In this document: positions 46,290 through 58,083 of the stretch, in pieces
Numbering within the stretch: the first letter of the stretch is position 1
How the letters are laid out: the number at the start of each line of letters is the position of its first letter
From: Isoetes taiwanensis
Taxonomy: Eukaryota; Streptophyta; Lycopodiopsida; Isoetales; Isoetaceae
Direction: 5' to 3'
DNA length: 64,000 nucleotides
Assembly (NCBI GenBank): GCA_021234155.1
Contig: JAJEKV010000019.1
Coordinates: 666,418-730,417 of the forward strand
Program-made: the position numbers and the translations under genes
The notes under the pieces: generated by a model
Databases searched by the model: none
Seen by the model: only the letters and a program-made list of their open reading frames with translations
Told to the model about the DNA's origin: nothing

Positions 46290-48684
46290 TGTCAGGCATT
46301 TATTAATACTTCTGTTCGCTTTACATTTGCATTTGTTCGTTGTTATTTATGCTTGAAGACAATATAACTATGCAAGGTGCAGTTAAATCCACCCTTTAAG
46401 TATTAAACTAGATCTGGTTAAGTTCTATATAAGCTACCAGATATTGCAGCAAAGTAGAATAAGACATCTGTCCAACTTCTCATAAGGTGGAATCTACAAC
46501 AAAATTATGTTGTTTTGCCCAAGTCTGTCACCCCATCAAGAATAGCAAAAAAATCCCCAGGTTGCCTTCTTAATCATTTAAAGATCGCATTATATGTTAG
46601 TGAAGAATGTTAAGTTTAGGATGATAGCTGTATGATTATGTTAGGTTGATGGAATTGGTACTTCATGTCTAGGAGCCCTTTTTGTTGCCATCTATCTTTG
46701 TTCTTAAAGCTGCAAACTGTGTTTTGGTAGGCAAGGGCTCTAATTAACAACGGTTCTATGCAGAACTTTCTGCTCTGACCCATGGCGCACGCAGAGCTGA
46801 AGGAACAAAAGACCCATTGAAGGTATGCAGGCTCGTGTGATTGATGTTCCTCTAATTCTATTGCTTATATCAGTTGTAGAAGATTGCAGAGTGGTGAAAG
46901 TCCATTCTTTGTAGCTCTGCCCTTGGCATAACATGACCAGATGTGGTTCAAGGATATGTTTCATCTCAAGAGCATCATGATACTTTACACACTCTTGTAA
47001 ATGCATTTGATGACCTGAATAATATCTAGTGAGCTGATGCTTGTGGTGGTATGTTTTCTATTATTGAAATTGTTGTGCAATTTGTTCAGGGGGCATGAGA
47101 ATTATAAAAGACAAGCTTGTGCACAAATGTAGGACGAGCCACTGGAAGATGGGCTGATCTCATACCTGCATTTCCAAGCTAAACATAAATGCTTTGCCCA
47201 GTAAGGCTTTCATTGAGATGCAATTATTTGGCTAAAGGCTGGGCTTGAAAGATATCTTGCCAACCAATTGAAAAAGCGCAGAAAGTGGTCAAAGCAAGTG
47301 AACGTCGGTTGGATTGGATCTTATTAGAGCTTCTGATTGACCAGCAGATTTTGGATATGAATCAATGCTGAAGTCTAAGGAAAAGGCAGAACACGCGCTA
47401 GATTTTTTCAAGGATTTTGCATTCTCATTATTAAGCATAATAAGACCATCAAGAAGCTGTTCGGCGAAGTTTACGTCATCCCTTATCTTATCCAAATTGA
47501 GACCACGATAGTCCTTACAGACGTTGGGATGCATTCTGCAAGAAAACATGATTCCTTGACTGCAAGCCAAGACTACAACATAAATTTGTCATATAATTTC
47601 CATAATTCCAGAGCAGATATTTAAATTGTGTTATGACCTCTTGCAAATATCCACATTAAACTGATGAACCATTTTTCTTGAATAGCTGGGTTTTCCCTTG
47701 CATGCACTTCTTTAGGAGCATTAGTGGATTTTGCTATTGGATTATTCTTAACAGCCGAGATGCCCACTTGTTTTTAGCTAGGATAGTCTACATTCCCAAG
47801 TTTTTTGCCCTTGTAAAGGTTTGAAACCAACATGCTGTTTAAACAGTTGTAAACTTTGGTATGAATCAATGCTTTTTGAAATCAACAGGCTTTTTAAGTC
47901 TTGCTGAAATTGACATATTTATCTCTACACTCAAGGAGCATTAAGAAGTTCATTTATTCATTTGGATTTAGAGGATGCAAGGCAGATACTATAGAAACAA
48001 TATCCTTCCCTCTTTATTAGTTCGTCCTTCCATATTCAAAGTTCAACTCTTTCACTCTTTGATTATTGATATTGTTCTGGTGGAACAATCAAACTTCTCG
48101 ACGCTCCTTGCCATGTGTGCAAAATTCTCGGTGTTCATATGTAATAATATTTTCTGTATTTGCTCCAATGCATTCCACTTCCCTTTGGTAAAGACGGCCC
48201 CCATAGTTCACACGCATACAAACCAACAGGCATTACTAATGTGTCAAAAAATCGTTTCCATATTTTATTTGCCATACTTTATTAATAACACTCCATCATA
48301 ATACATAATACAATGCAGAGACAGGAATAAAAAACCCAGTGGACAATCAGATCCAACTGAGCAGGGCCACCCATCTAAGCATGACAGTATAATGCAGTTC
48401 ACACTATTCTCTTCTCCTACAAAGAGAAGAATAATATATAATCATATTTATAGAAAGGTTACTTTAACCAGGTCGAACTTCCACGTCCATAGAATCATTA
48501 ATAAAGAACTTGATCTCGCCCCCCGGTGTCTCAATGCCATCGACCGGGGACATCCACTTTGTAACAATCGTGAGCGCATAATCGAGCTACGCATTGAACT
48601 AACGCGGATTGAGGAGTCGAGCTATTTTTGCGACGTGCAAGCTTCTTCAAGCGTGGAGTAGACCATCCTTCTTCCAATAATTCT
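46290..48684. other. Intergenic; weak exon candidates
   Basis: A minus-strand stretch (47549-47320) after an acceptor-like 'TTTTCTTGCAG' reads as a soluble protein end ('DYRGLNLDKIRDDVNFAEQLLDGL') to a stop at about 47289. It may be the last exon of an unknown gene. Minus-strand 48600-48480 also looks coding ('MSPVDGIETPGGEIKFFIND'), unidentified. The rest is AT-rich. Confidence 0.35.
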
Positions 48685-50229
48685 TGACGTTTCCAAAGAC
48701 AAAGATAACGGTCCCAGATCGATATCGCATCGCTCACACGCTGCATTACACGCCACTCCGACCGACGTGTACGCCAACGGATAGCCAGGTAAGTAGCCCT
48801 AGGGGCAACTTGCTAGGAGTGTTCATATATTATTAATGTGCACATGTGCACATTAATGAGGGCACACCTTTCCATGTTGGCATATTTTGCCACCTAGCCA
48901 TTAAAGGCAAGTGGGGCCTTTCCAATTATCCCACATGCCAAATTGGGTAATTAGAAACCCTAGCCTAAACCCCATGTCTATTTAGGGTAGGAAAACCCTA
49001 GCTTGCTAGTTTTTCGTCCCTTAGGGTTTTAGAGCTCAGTTTTGGCTGCCCCAGAGCCAAAACCGCCTCCCGTGACGCCCAAAGCGAATTGCACCATCGG
49101 TTCCCCGAATTCGCCACCAAAGGATGGTTGAACTCCAGTGTCAGGAGGAGCCACTCAAGGATCAGTATTTGGTCAATTTAATAGCTTAAACCGCCTTCTA
49201 GTCATAGAATCAGAGGGGTTTAGACTATTAAATTGCCCATAGTAGCTATCTAGATCTTAGATCTTGGACACTAACTAAAGAACCTAACTCTATGATTAGA
49301 TCTAGTTCTTTAGTTCTTCCTCAGGATGTATTTGGATGATGTATCTCTCGTGAACTCCTTGTATTGGGAAGGGGGGTAGAGGCCCTAAAGCTTGTAGTTG
49401 ATGCTCCTAGAGTAGCCTCTAGCACACCGTAGATTCGCCCCGGCGGTACAAGAGCCACACTTTGCCAGGGGTGAAGGGGCCGACCGCTAAGAAGGAGGTT
49501 CATGTTCGACTTTGAACGATCCCCCGGTGTGTAAAGCCTACCGGGATCATTATGATTAGGTCTAATGCCTTACCACCGAAAAGCGGTAAGGCATGGGCTC
49601 ACACCCGCGAAGTGGTGTACACTTTCCAGTGGGTTCACCAATACGCAAAGGCCCTCTAGTCACCTCGAGTCAAGATGTAGATCTCCTCGGAGGGAGTGAT
49701 CCCTACCTGCCCCATCGAACCGGGAGGATGAGACCCGTGAATAGCCCCTTCGGCTATGTATCCGGGCGGGCTACAATCAGTCCCAACACTTTTCAGCCCA
49801 CCTCGCAAAGTGTGCAATGAGGGGGCGGATGGAGTGGACAACCCTATGCCATGTTCTTATGCCAGCCAAATCCATTGCCATGAATTCTGCGCAATGAACT
49901 CGGAGACCCAAGCCGCCGGGCCACCCCTTGAGTCCGAGCCTGGGTAGGGTTCCCCATGTGATGTGTCACCAATCGCCTATGCAGATGTTGATATACCACC
50001 CCCTGGTGGATGGAGGATTCTCGCTGGTACCGACATGTATGTTTACGCCTGCCAGCCTAGGTAGGCCCCGAGGGAGACATGGTAGAATGACACCTTCACT
50101 CTTCCCACCGACTCGCTACGGTGCAAAGGGATATGTGGGAGGGCCCCCAGACGGCTTATGGAGCTGGTGTGGGGAAGAACTCCTCTTGTATACGGTGAGA
50201 GCACCGCACACCGGTAGTAGGGGACGCCA
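48685..50229 (+). repeat. 5' LTR of Ty3 element 2
   Basis: Aligns along its length with 58946-60485, with long identical runs broken by dozens of 1-8 bp indels. The first TG of TGTGACG is missing or mutated here. Contains the 'ttaatgtgcacatgtgcacattaa' palindrome (about 48834-48857) also in the 3' copy. The 3' edge is placed before TGGGTATCGAGC. Weak similarity to the 3' flank continues about 90 bp further, so the edge may be up to about 50330. Confidence 0.85.
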
Positions 50230-50241
50230 TGGGTATCGAGC
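50230..50241 (+). promoter_or_regulatory. Primer-binding site candidate, tRNA type
   Basis: TGGGTATCGAGC is close to the tRNA-Met-type site TGGTATCAGAGC used by many plant LTR elements (one extra G, one change). It differs from element 1, which uses a self-complementary site. Confidence 0.45.
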
Positions 50242-50430
50242 AATGTTCTTGGAGACCAAGAGCAAAGCACCCACCATGTTCCCGAGTACTAACTTGATAG
50301 GATCCTCAAGCCTCGAAAAGTGGGAAAAATTTTTTCTCACCTTTGTAGTTTATGCTAAGCTAGTAACAATTAAGTGAATTGGAATTTAACAAGATTAAAA
50401 AAGAATGAGCCAAAATTTTCCAAGTGAGGT

Positions 50431-50499
50431 GGTCTCACAGCTTCGGCCGGTCGCAGAACTAAATTTTTGTTTTGAAGCGAGGCGCAAGTCGTGAGACAT
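50431..50499 (+). repeat. Hairpin repeat H1, upstream of ORF1
   Basis: GGTCTCAC at the left pairs with GTGAGAC at the right; the centre holds 'ccggtcgca.aactaaa' and 'gaagcgaggcgcaagtc'. First of four copies in the element. Confidence 0.8.
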
Positions 50500-50622
50500 C
50501 GAAATCAAGAACACCAAAACATGATGAATTTTAGAAAAAAAAATAATGTGGTAAGGCTAATTCTAAGGTAGGAATTAGTTAGAATAGCATGTTTTGATTA
50601 CCTAAAAACCTAGAAATGTATG

Positions 50623-50695
50623 AGATCTCACGACTTTATACCGGTCGCCAAAACTAAACATTAGTATTGGAACGAGGCGCTAAGTCGTGGAGACC
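50623..50695 (+). repeat. Hairpin repeat H2, upstream of ORF1
   Basis: Second copy: 'gatctcacgac...ccggtcgc...ttagtattgg.acgaggcgc.aagtcgtggagacc'. Stem ends slightly imperfect. Lies about 100 bp before TATA 1. Confidence 0.8.
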
Positions 50696-50797
50696 AATAG
50701 GTAGAAAAAAGTCTGAAATAAGTATAAGTTTTAGATAAGTTGGTGCCTTAGCATGTTAAAATGAACAACTTGAGTTTTGACCTAAAATTCCCCAAGC

Positions 50798-50806
50798 TAT
50801 AAATAG
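50798..50806 (+). promoter_or_regulatory. TATA box of ORF1 module
   Basis: TATAAATAG, 111 bp before ATG 50909. The element carries the same 9-mer at 52760, 121 bp before ATG 52881. Confidence 0.65.
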
Positions 50807-50908
50807 ATGTAGAACCCCTCATTTTTTCGCCTAAGCCCTAGAAATCCGCTTCTTCCCAACTTAGGCTTATCTTTCGGGCTTTTATCCGATTGACGATCCG
50901 TAGAAAGC

Positions 50909-51974
50909 ATGGCCCGAACCAAACAGACCGAAAGGAAGCGCCGCCCAGCGGCCACCAGCCACCGAAGGCGGAGATCATTCGAAGATGCTTCGCGGAGAGG
51001 CTCGCGAGGGGGTCGTTCGCCTTCGGACGAGGAGCAAGACACGTCCGATCTGATTGAGGGCTTCAACCAACAGGCAGAGCAGACGAGGCCACATCACCGA
51101 ACTCCATGGACGAGGAGACGAGGGAGGTGTATGAAGGAATAGAGCGGGAGATCCGGCAACAGAACAAGCGGCACCATTCGGGACATCACCACGTGAGATC
51201 CTCGAAAGGGATGAGCAAGTGACAGTCCGGAACCGAGGTAGCGTGAGACCTTAGAAGGTTCATCAGAAAGTACGAGCGCCGGCAGAAGAGAAGGGAAGAC
51301 AAAAAGAGGAAAAGGAAGGAAGAGGAACAAAAGGCAGCAGAAGAAAAGAAGAAAGCGAAAGGGAAGTTCGTGGCTGGCATAAGGAGAACGAAGGACTGCC
51401 CGCCAAGGAAGAGGCCGAACCCCAACATTATCATCAAGGAGCGGCAACCTGACGAACCCCCAAACCCCTCCGACGACTCTTCTGAGGAGGATTTCAACCC
51501 TAATGCTGCAGGTGGAAGCTCTTCCAAGCACCCAGCGACGAAAGGTGAAGTACCCCGGAAAGCCGGCACTGAAAGCAACCCCAAAGGACCAAGCGCGTAA
51601 GCCCCCGAAAGTACCCCGCATGGGATAGAAAGAAGCAAAATCCACGACCTGCCCGAAGCCTACGCCACCGTGGGTGAAGATTTAATGAGAGGAAGATGAG
51701 AGAGCACAAGGCCTACATGAAGAAATGGGAGGCCTACAACAAATATTATGAAGAAAAAAACAGGTTAAGTTCATCGAGGGAGGGCAACCAACGGCGGCAA
51801 AGAAACCTTAAGGCCGCCACCACCGAAGCCCAAGGTTCCCAAGCCGCCACCCGAAGAAAGCTGATAGGAAGGAGGGTGGAGAGAAGAGCTGCTAAGGAGA
51901 TTAGACACTTCCAAAAGCGAGCTCGGTCTCCTAATTCCCGTGCCCCCTTCGCTTTCGGTTGGTGCGTGAAGTGA
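50909..51974 (+). pseudogene. Lys/Arg-rich extra ORF1 beginning like the histone H3 tail
   Basis: ATG 50909 opens MARTKQTERKRRPAA; after Met, ARTKQT and the following RK match histone H3 positions 1-6 and 8-9 (position 7 is Glu for Ala). An Arg/Ser-rich stretch follows ('SHRRRRSFEDASRRGSRGG'), then, after a frameshift near 51090, a charged coiled-coil-like 'RRQKRREDKKRKRKEEEQKAAEEKKKAKGKF' and an acidic 'DDSSEEDFNP' (to about 51600). A final basic segment is at 51696-51974. It is not a histone: no histone fold is present. It lies where Ogre/Tat elements keep an extra ORF of unknown role. An AT-rich 3' region follows, with 'ttgtaaataattaaaaattttgtaata' near 52170. Confidence 0.6.
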
Positions 51975-52300
51975 TGCAGCCTCTGAAAATCGACTTTAGA
52001 GTCACTTTACGAGGCGCCACCGCAATGCAAGAGGCGGTGAGGCAAAGATAGTGCAACATTTTGAAGATTCAACAGCCTGCACTATCCACGCCAGCGGGTA
52101 ACCTTAATGCGACAAGACATGAGTCTTGGCGACCGCATTAAGGGAGAACGCCTTAGAAACTTTTTGTTGTAAATAATTAAAAATTTTGTAATATAGAGCA
52201 ATTTTGTGTACCTTGATGACATAAACTTGGTTAATTAGAGCAAATTAATAAGTTTTAGCTTTATTTCAGTGGAATAGGACATTTGGAAGCCGAGAGACAT

Positions 52301-52373
52301 GATGTCTCACATTTCGCTACCGGTCGCAAAAACTAAAAGTTAGTATTGAAGCGAGGCGCAAGTCGTGGAGACC
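52301..52373 (+). repeat. Hairpin repeat H3, upstream of ORF2
   Basis: Third copy of the hairpin repeat: 'gatgtctcac...gctaccggtcgca...gttagtattgaagcgaggcgcaagtcgtggagacc'. Confidence 0.8.
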
Positions 52374-52500
52374 TCGCCCAAACTTGGCCAAAACAGCTCC
52401 AAATTGACCAAATAAGGGTCGATTCTCACCTAATTTGTTGAGCCCATCACCCTTACACCATTAGTTTACCCAAATTGACACCTTTGATCGAAATGAGATC

Positions 52501-52570
52501 GATGTCTCACAGCTTGCTACCGGTAAAAAACAAAAAGTTAGTTTTGAAGCGAGGGCAAAGCCGTGAGACC
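52501..52570 (+). repeat. Hairpin repeat H4, upstream of ORF2
   Basis: Fourth copy: 'gatgtctcacagcttgctaccggt...gttagttttgaagcgag...gccgtgagacc'. Same order as the first pair: two hairpins, then TATA, then ATG. Confidence 0.8.
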
Positions 52571-52759
52571 TCTTACCATTTCTTCACCAGGACTTGTCAA
52601 AGTCATCTTCAACCTACTGCATAGCATCTTTTAGGTAACCTAGCCTTGTTCAAGCATCTCATATAGTCCTCAGACTCCTATTTTGACCTCAGATAAGTTA
52701 GAATTACCCAATCCTAGGAAATTTTCAAGTCATCCAAAAATTAGGGTTTCCCCCTTTTC

Positions 52760-52768
52760 TATAAATAG
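52760..52768 (+). promoter_or_regulatory. TATA box of ORF2 module
   Basis: TATAAATAG, 121 bp before ATG 52881, with a similar leader to the ORF1 module ('aaatc.gct.ct.ccc'). Confidence 0.65.
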
Positions 52769-52880
52769 ACCCGTCATTTCTCAGATAGCACCCTACAAAT
52801 CTGCTCCTGCCCTTCTAGCCGATTTCCCAACTCCCCGAGGCTCTTTTGCAACCGCTTGTTACCCTCTTCGCAATTAATCA

Positions 52881-54420
52881 ATGGCAACTTCGAAACTCCG
52901 AGATGGTGCAGCGCCAACATGTCTTCTTGAGGGCCGACGTCGACCAAATCTTCGGATCTTCGGAAGGAGGTAGACGTCCAAGCAACCTTGCACGCGACCC
53001 CAGCTTATAGTAGAGTCTTGACTGAGTTCCAAGCTAGGGTAGAACCAGCGCTAGTGCAACTCCCCCCTTGTGTAGGATATTTTGTTCCTAGACAGTCCCT
53101 GCAGGCAGCATTAGACGATGTCCCGAACATCGCCAAATACCTCACAAACAAAGCGCACCGCACACCTGAGCCAATGGTCCTGACTGTCAACAGGACCAAG
53201 TACTTCTCTTTCAACACTGCCCTGGCAATCTTTCTTACCCACCGTGCCGAGAACACCGTGGGGGAAACCTCCATTCCCCCCATGGACGTGGACCCATTAG
53301 CCATAGTGGCAGAACAACGGCTCCTCACACAGTATGAACAGGAGCAGGAAGGGAAGGAAGAAGACTCGGAAGAACAGGAATCTGAAGAAGAGGAAGACTA
53401 TGTCGAGCTCGACCCCAGGAGGAGCGCGACAAGGTGAGCAGGAGTGGCAAGACTTAAAGAAGCCGGCAGACTCTCGTAGTCAGCGCCACCCCAAGTTAGG
53501 CATCACAAGCCTAGCTCCCATTATAGTCGGCGTGAGGAGTTTCGCCCTAAGCGACATTCAAAACCTCCCCTGAGTGCAGGGAAAGGGAGTACCGACCTGA
53601 AGAGTTGCTGCACCAACTCCGGCGAACGACTTGGACGACTTTATCGTCCGAGGAGAGTCCGACCCCCTCAAGTAAGGGAAGCCGACACTTACACGGGAGA
53701 GAGTTTACCTCCGACATCCAAGCCTACAAAGAAATATCGACAGATTATGGAGGCGCATAAGGCGCAGAAACAAGCTACAAGCCGGAGGAAGAGTTCCTTG
53801 CTCTTCGGGAACAGATGGGGATCGCTATGGACCTCAAACATCCTAACGGCAAGCTTCGCCCGCAGCACCTCCCAGGATAGACCAGGCGGACCCGACCTCA
53901 GGAGGGCTTCGGCAACAATCCCGAGAACTACGGGGGAGCTCACCACGCGGTGGAGGTTGATGATTTCGGAAGCAGACACCTAGCTGGATACCGAAAGGCC
54001 GGGGCGAATCAGCAATCCATTGTCACTACGCTTGGCACCTTCCTGGCGCCGAGGGAGAAGAATAAGCGTGTTATCCACCTAAAGTTCACCCCCGGGCGAG
54101 GAAGGAGTATCGCTGCCGATTGCACTCTCGATTCGGCCCGGCATCTTGCTGTTACCCCTTAACCACCGCAGTATGCAATCTGGTGAAGAGCGTAGTAATC
54201 CCGACGCCTTCGACTTCGCCATACCTTTACAGGCGTGAGCAAGATCGTCGTGTGAGCGACTTATACCTCCCACCTTGAGAATAGAAGATTTAGCAAGAGC
54301 ATTACATGGGTGGATCTCCGGCCAATGTCGCCTAGGAACTTGGGCCATTCAAAGGGGAACAGCCCAAGTGAAAAAGTTCCTGGAGGATAATCCATCTTAC
54401 CGGCAACAACAGGAATGATT
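52881..54420 (+). pseudogene. gag: Acidic gag-like ORF2, frameshifted
   Basis: ATG 52881 opens a short frame, then shifts to 52988-53437. That segment has a folded-looking part ('EFQARVEPALVQLPPCVGYFVPRQSLQAALDDVPNIAKYLTNKAHR') and a strongly acidic tail ('EQEGKEEDSEEQESEEEEDYVELD'). Further coding-like pieces run to about 54410 ('VKKFLEDNPSYRQQQ'). The position between LTR and protease makes this the gag equivalent, but neither a capsid homology motif nor a zinc knuckle was seen. At least four frame breaks are present. Confidence 0.5.
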
Positions 54421-54429
54421 AGCGTAGAG

Positions 54430-54597
54430 GTGCAATTTTTTTGTATTAGTGTAATATAAAATATAAATATAATACTCTCTTGCACTATAAATGTTTTGTT
54501 GATATATTTTGTGTCCCCCAACCATACCAACAAACATAAATAATGCAAGAAAGCAAGGAAAACTAACCATGCAGATATGAACCACTTGTGTATGCAG
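54430..54597 (+). other. Intron-like AT-rich segment between gag and protease
   Basis: A sharp drop in GC over about 170 bp, with a donor-like GAG|GTGCAA at about 54430 and an acceptor-like TGTGTATGCAG ending at 54597, where the protease frame opens. It could be a spliceosomal intron used to regulate Gag:Pol, as reported for Ogre elements in another position, or a small insertion. Confidence 0.4.
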
Positions 54598-56025
54598 CTA
54601 GAGGCCTGAGCGCAGGAGAACGACAACTGCGGGAACTTACAGAGCAAGCAGAGAGCCAGTATAAAGTAATTTCCACAGTGGGAAAGGCCAAGGCCAAGTC
54701 ATTTATAGTCCTGATAGATTCGGGAAGTAGCCATAACTTTGCATCTCCCAGAATGGTTCAAATGTTGAAGTTGAAACCATTAAAGTCAAAGCCAAGGCCC
54801 GTTGTCTTAGCAAGTGGAGCAGTAAGGCAGACGGCAGGTAAAAGAATCAACTTTGACATCGACTTGCCGGGGATTAAGATCCAGATGGGGGCAGAGGTAA
54901 TGGGCATCGGCAAATACGACTTGATAATAGGTATGGAGTACCTTGGACCAGCAGGGGCCATTATTGATTGTGGAAAGCGGAAGGTGACCTTCCCAACACC
55001 CGACGGCAAGATCATTGAGATAACAGGTAAAGAAGTTGTTCCCATCATGCAGTGCATGTCTTCTAAACGGCTGTTCAAGTGCATCAAGAGTGAGCGGGTA
55101 GCATACATCTTCAAGCTTGAGATTAGCGAGCCGGAATTGGAAGGAAGCAAAGAAGACAAGATGCTCAGCAAGCTACCGAAGCAAATAGCTAAGTTGATCA
55201 CGGAGTTCCACGATCTCTTTCCAGATGAGATCAAGCAGCTCCCTCCTTATAGGGGAGTCGAAAAGCAGATAGCACTCGAACCGGGAACAAAGCCTACAAG
55301 CAAGGCTCCATATAGAATGACAACGCAGGAGTTGTCGGAGCTGAAGAAGCAGTTGCAGGAGCTGCTCGACCTAGGTTTCATTAGACCTAGTGTCTCGCCG
55401 TTTGGAGCGCCCATTCTTTTTGTCAAGAAGAAGGATGGATCCTTGAGGATGTGCATAGACTATAGACAGTTGAATAAGCACACCATTAAGAACAAGTATG
55501 CGCTTCCAAGATCGTAGACGACTTGATGGATCGCTTCAAGGAGCAAAGATCTTCTCCAAAATCGACTTAAGGTCGGGGTTATCATCGATACGGATAAAGG
55601 AGGAAGATATCCACAAGACCGCCAGACGCGGTATGGGCATTATGAGTTCACAGTGATGCCTTTTCGCTTATCAAATGCCCCCGCAACGCTCATGAGGCTC
55701 ATGAACGATATCTTCGTGGAGTTCCCGACACCTTTGTGATTGTTTTCTTTGATGACATTTTGGTGTATAGCAGATCCCTTGAAGAGCACGCGGCAACACT
55801 TAAGAAGGGTGCTAGAGAAGTGGAAGAGGCACCAGGTTTGTACGCCAAGTTGTCGGCGCCACTTCGCAAAATGAGAAGGTGGAATACCTTGGTCATGTGA
55901 TCTCGGCAGAAGGCATCTCGACGGACCCCGCCAAGATTGAGGCAAAGTGATTCAAAGGGTCGGCTACCAAGAATGTGCATGAGGTCAAGTTTTCTCGGCT
56001 AGCAGGGTACTACAGAAGTTCGTGA
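54598..56025 (+). pseudogene. pol: Protease and reverse transcriptase, element 2
   Basis: The open stretch to 55517 holds an aspartic protease ('[14 protein letters not shown]', catalytic D-S-G at 54717-54725) and the first half of RT ('[17 protein letters not shown]', '[50 protein letters not shown]'). A missing base at about 55512 creates a TAG; RT goes on in other frames with 'FSKIDLRSG', '[14 protein letters not shown]' and catalytic 'VFFDDILVYSR' (55741-55773). Tyr/Phe-x-Asp-Asp is conserved. The GTG/ORF opening upstream is not a real start; the protein is probably joined to gag by splicing or frameshift. Confidence 0.88.
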
Positions 56026-56130
56026 AGAACTTTGTTAAGATAGCAGCCCCAAGTAACGCACCTCGACGAGGGGCGCAGAAGGTGAAAGATTGCAGAGCAT
56101 TGGCACAAGAAAGCCCAAAAGGGGTTTGAA

Positions 56131-56540
56131 TTGTTGAAAGAAGCTCGACGACAGCCCTGCCTTGACCTTGCCGGACCCGAGAAAGATAAGCTTGTAGCAA
56201 CAGATGCGAAAAAAATAGCTACAAAAATTGCTTGCGTTGTATTTATGCAAGAAGAGCGTGGTGGTAGCCGCATTTATTCCGTAAAGATGAACGACGCCGA
56301 GACGCCGCTACCCAACGCACGCATCGGAATTGCTTGCGTTGTCGTGGCATTAAGAATATGGAGGCACTATCTCTTGGGAACGGTTCCAATTGATACCCAC
56401 CATCGAGAGCTCCAATATGTATTCACGCAACCACACCTTAATCCGAGGCAGCGGAGATGGATGGAGTTCCTCAAGAATATGACTTTGATATAGTCTACAA
56501 GCCGGGAAGCTCAATGTGGTAGCAGATGCGCTTTCAAGGC
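56131..56540 (+). pseudogene. pol: RNase H, element 2
   Basis: Removes RNA from the RNA-DNA hybrid. Recognisable 'LVATDA' (catalytic Asp), 'CVVFMQE', 'ALRIWRHYLLG' and 'LNPRQRRWMEFL', ending in 'NVVADALS' in another frame. Several small deletions disrupt it. Confidence 0.8.
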
Positions 56541-56820
56541 ATCCCCCGACAACTCGAGTGCATTGCAATGCAATTTCGACGCCTCCAAATGACTTTGGTA
56601 AGAAGATTGAAGAGTCCTTGCCAACGGATGTGGATTTTAGGGAAGTATGGGCAAGCCTCTAAGGAGGCTAGAATGTGATAAAGAGCGGGAGGCCTTCAAG
56701 CATTATAAGAAGGAAGGCAACCTCGTTATACCATAAGAACAAGTTGTGCGCATCTCAATCATCGTGTGTAAGGAAGTTGATCCTCCATGACACGCAACAA
56801 TAACAGCCCAATAGCCGGCC

Positions 56821-57760
56821 ATGATTCATGAAAACATATTTCAAAGTGCGCAGCAGCCTATTATTGGCCAGAATGAAGAAGCAAATAGCTCGCTACATCA
56901 AGGAATGTCGCTTATGCCAGCAGACGGGCGAGCGGAGCCTTCGATTCCGTGGGCATTAGAACCACTAGCGGTGCCAAACGCTAAGTGGGAGGTAATCAAA
57001 GATGGATTTCATCACAGACTCCCAAGAACAAATGAGAGGCAAGGATGCCTTGATGGTAGTGGTCGAATAAGTTGTCGAAGATGGCACATTTTGTGCCTTG
57101 CGTGACCACGATACAGCTATGGATACAAAGAAAGCTCTTCACCAAAGAGATCTTCGTGCTTCATGGCATGCCAAGGGAGATTATCTCCCATTGTGGATCC
57201 GGTTCATGAGTGCCTTTTGGCAAGACCTCTTTGGCGACGATCTCGCACTGCTATCCATGAGCATCGCCAGATCATCCTCGACGGATGGCCGACGGAGCGA
57301 CCAACAGATCTTAGAAGACATGCTACCTAAACTATGTCCGAATAAGCAAAGTATGTGGGAAGAATTCATTCACTTGGTGGAGTTTGCATACAATAGCACC
57401 AAGCAGAATCGCCCCAAATGTCGCCATTTATGATCAATTATGGCTACCGCTGTTTAACTCCGCATTAACGGCAATAACCCCGTCAAAAGTAGAAGTTTCG
57501 CAGCAGATGTTGGCCGATATGCAGCAGAGCTCGTGGAAGAAGTTCGAGGTTATCCGCTAGCAGCAAGAAGTCGCCGAAGAGCATCGCCACAAGCATCGAA
57601 CAAATGAGAGTTCAAAGTTGAGATGATGTATGGCTCAAGATAAAGGTGAAGCAGCGGCTCGTGATTGGCAATTGCAAGAAGCTTGCTCCAAGGTGGGCCG
57701 ACCCTTCGTAATAATCAAGAGAGTAGGTAATCAATCCTACAAGTTGGATTTGCCAAAGAC
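56821..57760 (+). pseudogene. pol: Integrase, element 2
   Basis: Inserts element DNA into the genome. Recognisable pieces in shifting frames are a zinc-finger half ('KECRLCQQT', near 56905), 'EPLAVPNAKWEVI', a core with 'LVEFAYN' (57376-57396), and 'QTDGQTE'-type and 'GYRC' equivalents that are badly decayed. The catalytic D,D,E set cannot be confirmed in any one frame. Confidence 0.75.
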
Positions 57761-57904
57761 ACCTAAAGATTCATAAGGTCTTCCACGGAGTTTGTTGAAG
57801 AAGCATACTCCAAATCCGCATTTAAGTCTTGACACTCCAACGCTGTTGGAAATGACGGAGGAGCAACCGGAAATAGTTCCAAAATGATTCTGATAAAGCT
57901 TTCA

Positions 57905-58083
57905 AGAAGACAAGGAGGTCGGAGTTCCTCCAATACTTGGTCAAATGGAAGCACTTGCCGCTGGAAGACGCGACGTGGGTACTTAAGAAGGATTTAGTAA
58001 AGCAAGACCCACAGCTTATGGAGCAATGGGACGGCAAGGTCATCTCCCAAGAAATCGCTCGTGCATGTCGATCCGTAGGTTAA
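57905..58083 (+). pseudogene. pol: C-terminal chromodomain, element 2
   Basis: 'FLQYLVKWKHLPLEDATWVLKKDLVKQDPQLMEQW' has the aromatic pattern of retroelement chromodomains (Tyr, Trp, Trp), followed by a short tail and TAA at about 58081. It is less canonical than the element 1 chromodomain and may bind histone methyl marks weakly or not at all. Confidence 0.7.

Noticed and set aside
50909-51142. A histone H3 gene
   Set aside because: Only the first nine residues resemble H3; no histone fold follows and the ORF lies inside an LTR element.
51094-51645. Minus-strand ORF of 183 codons
   Set aside because: Antisense of the Lys/Glu-rich ORF1 of element 2; composition (Leu/Phe/Ser-rich) is what that antisense must give.
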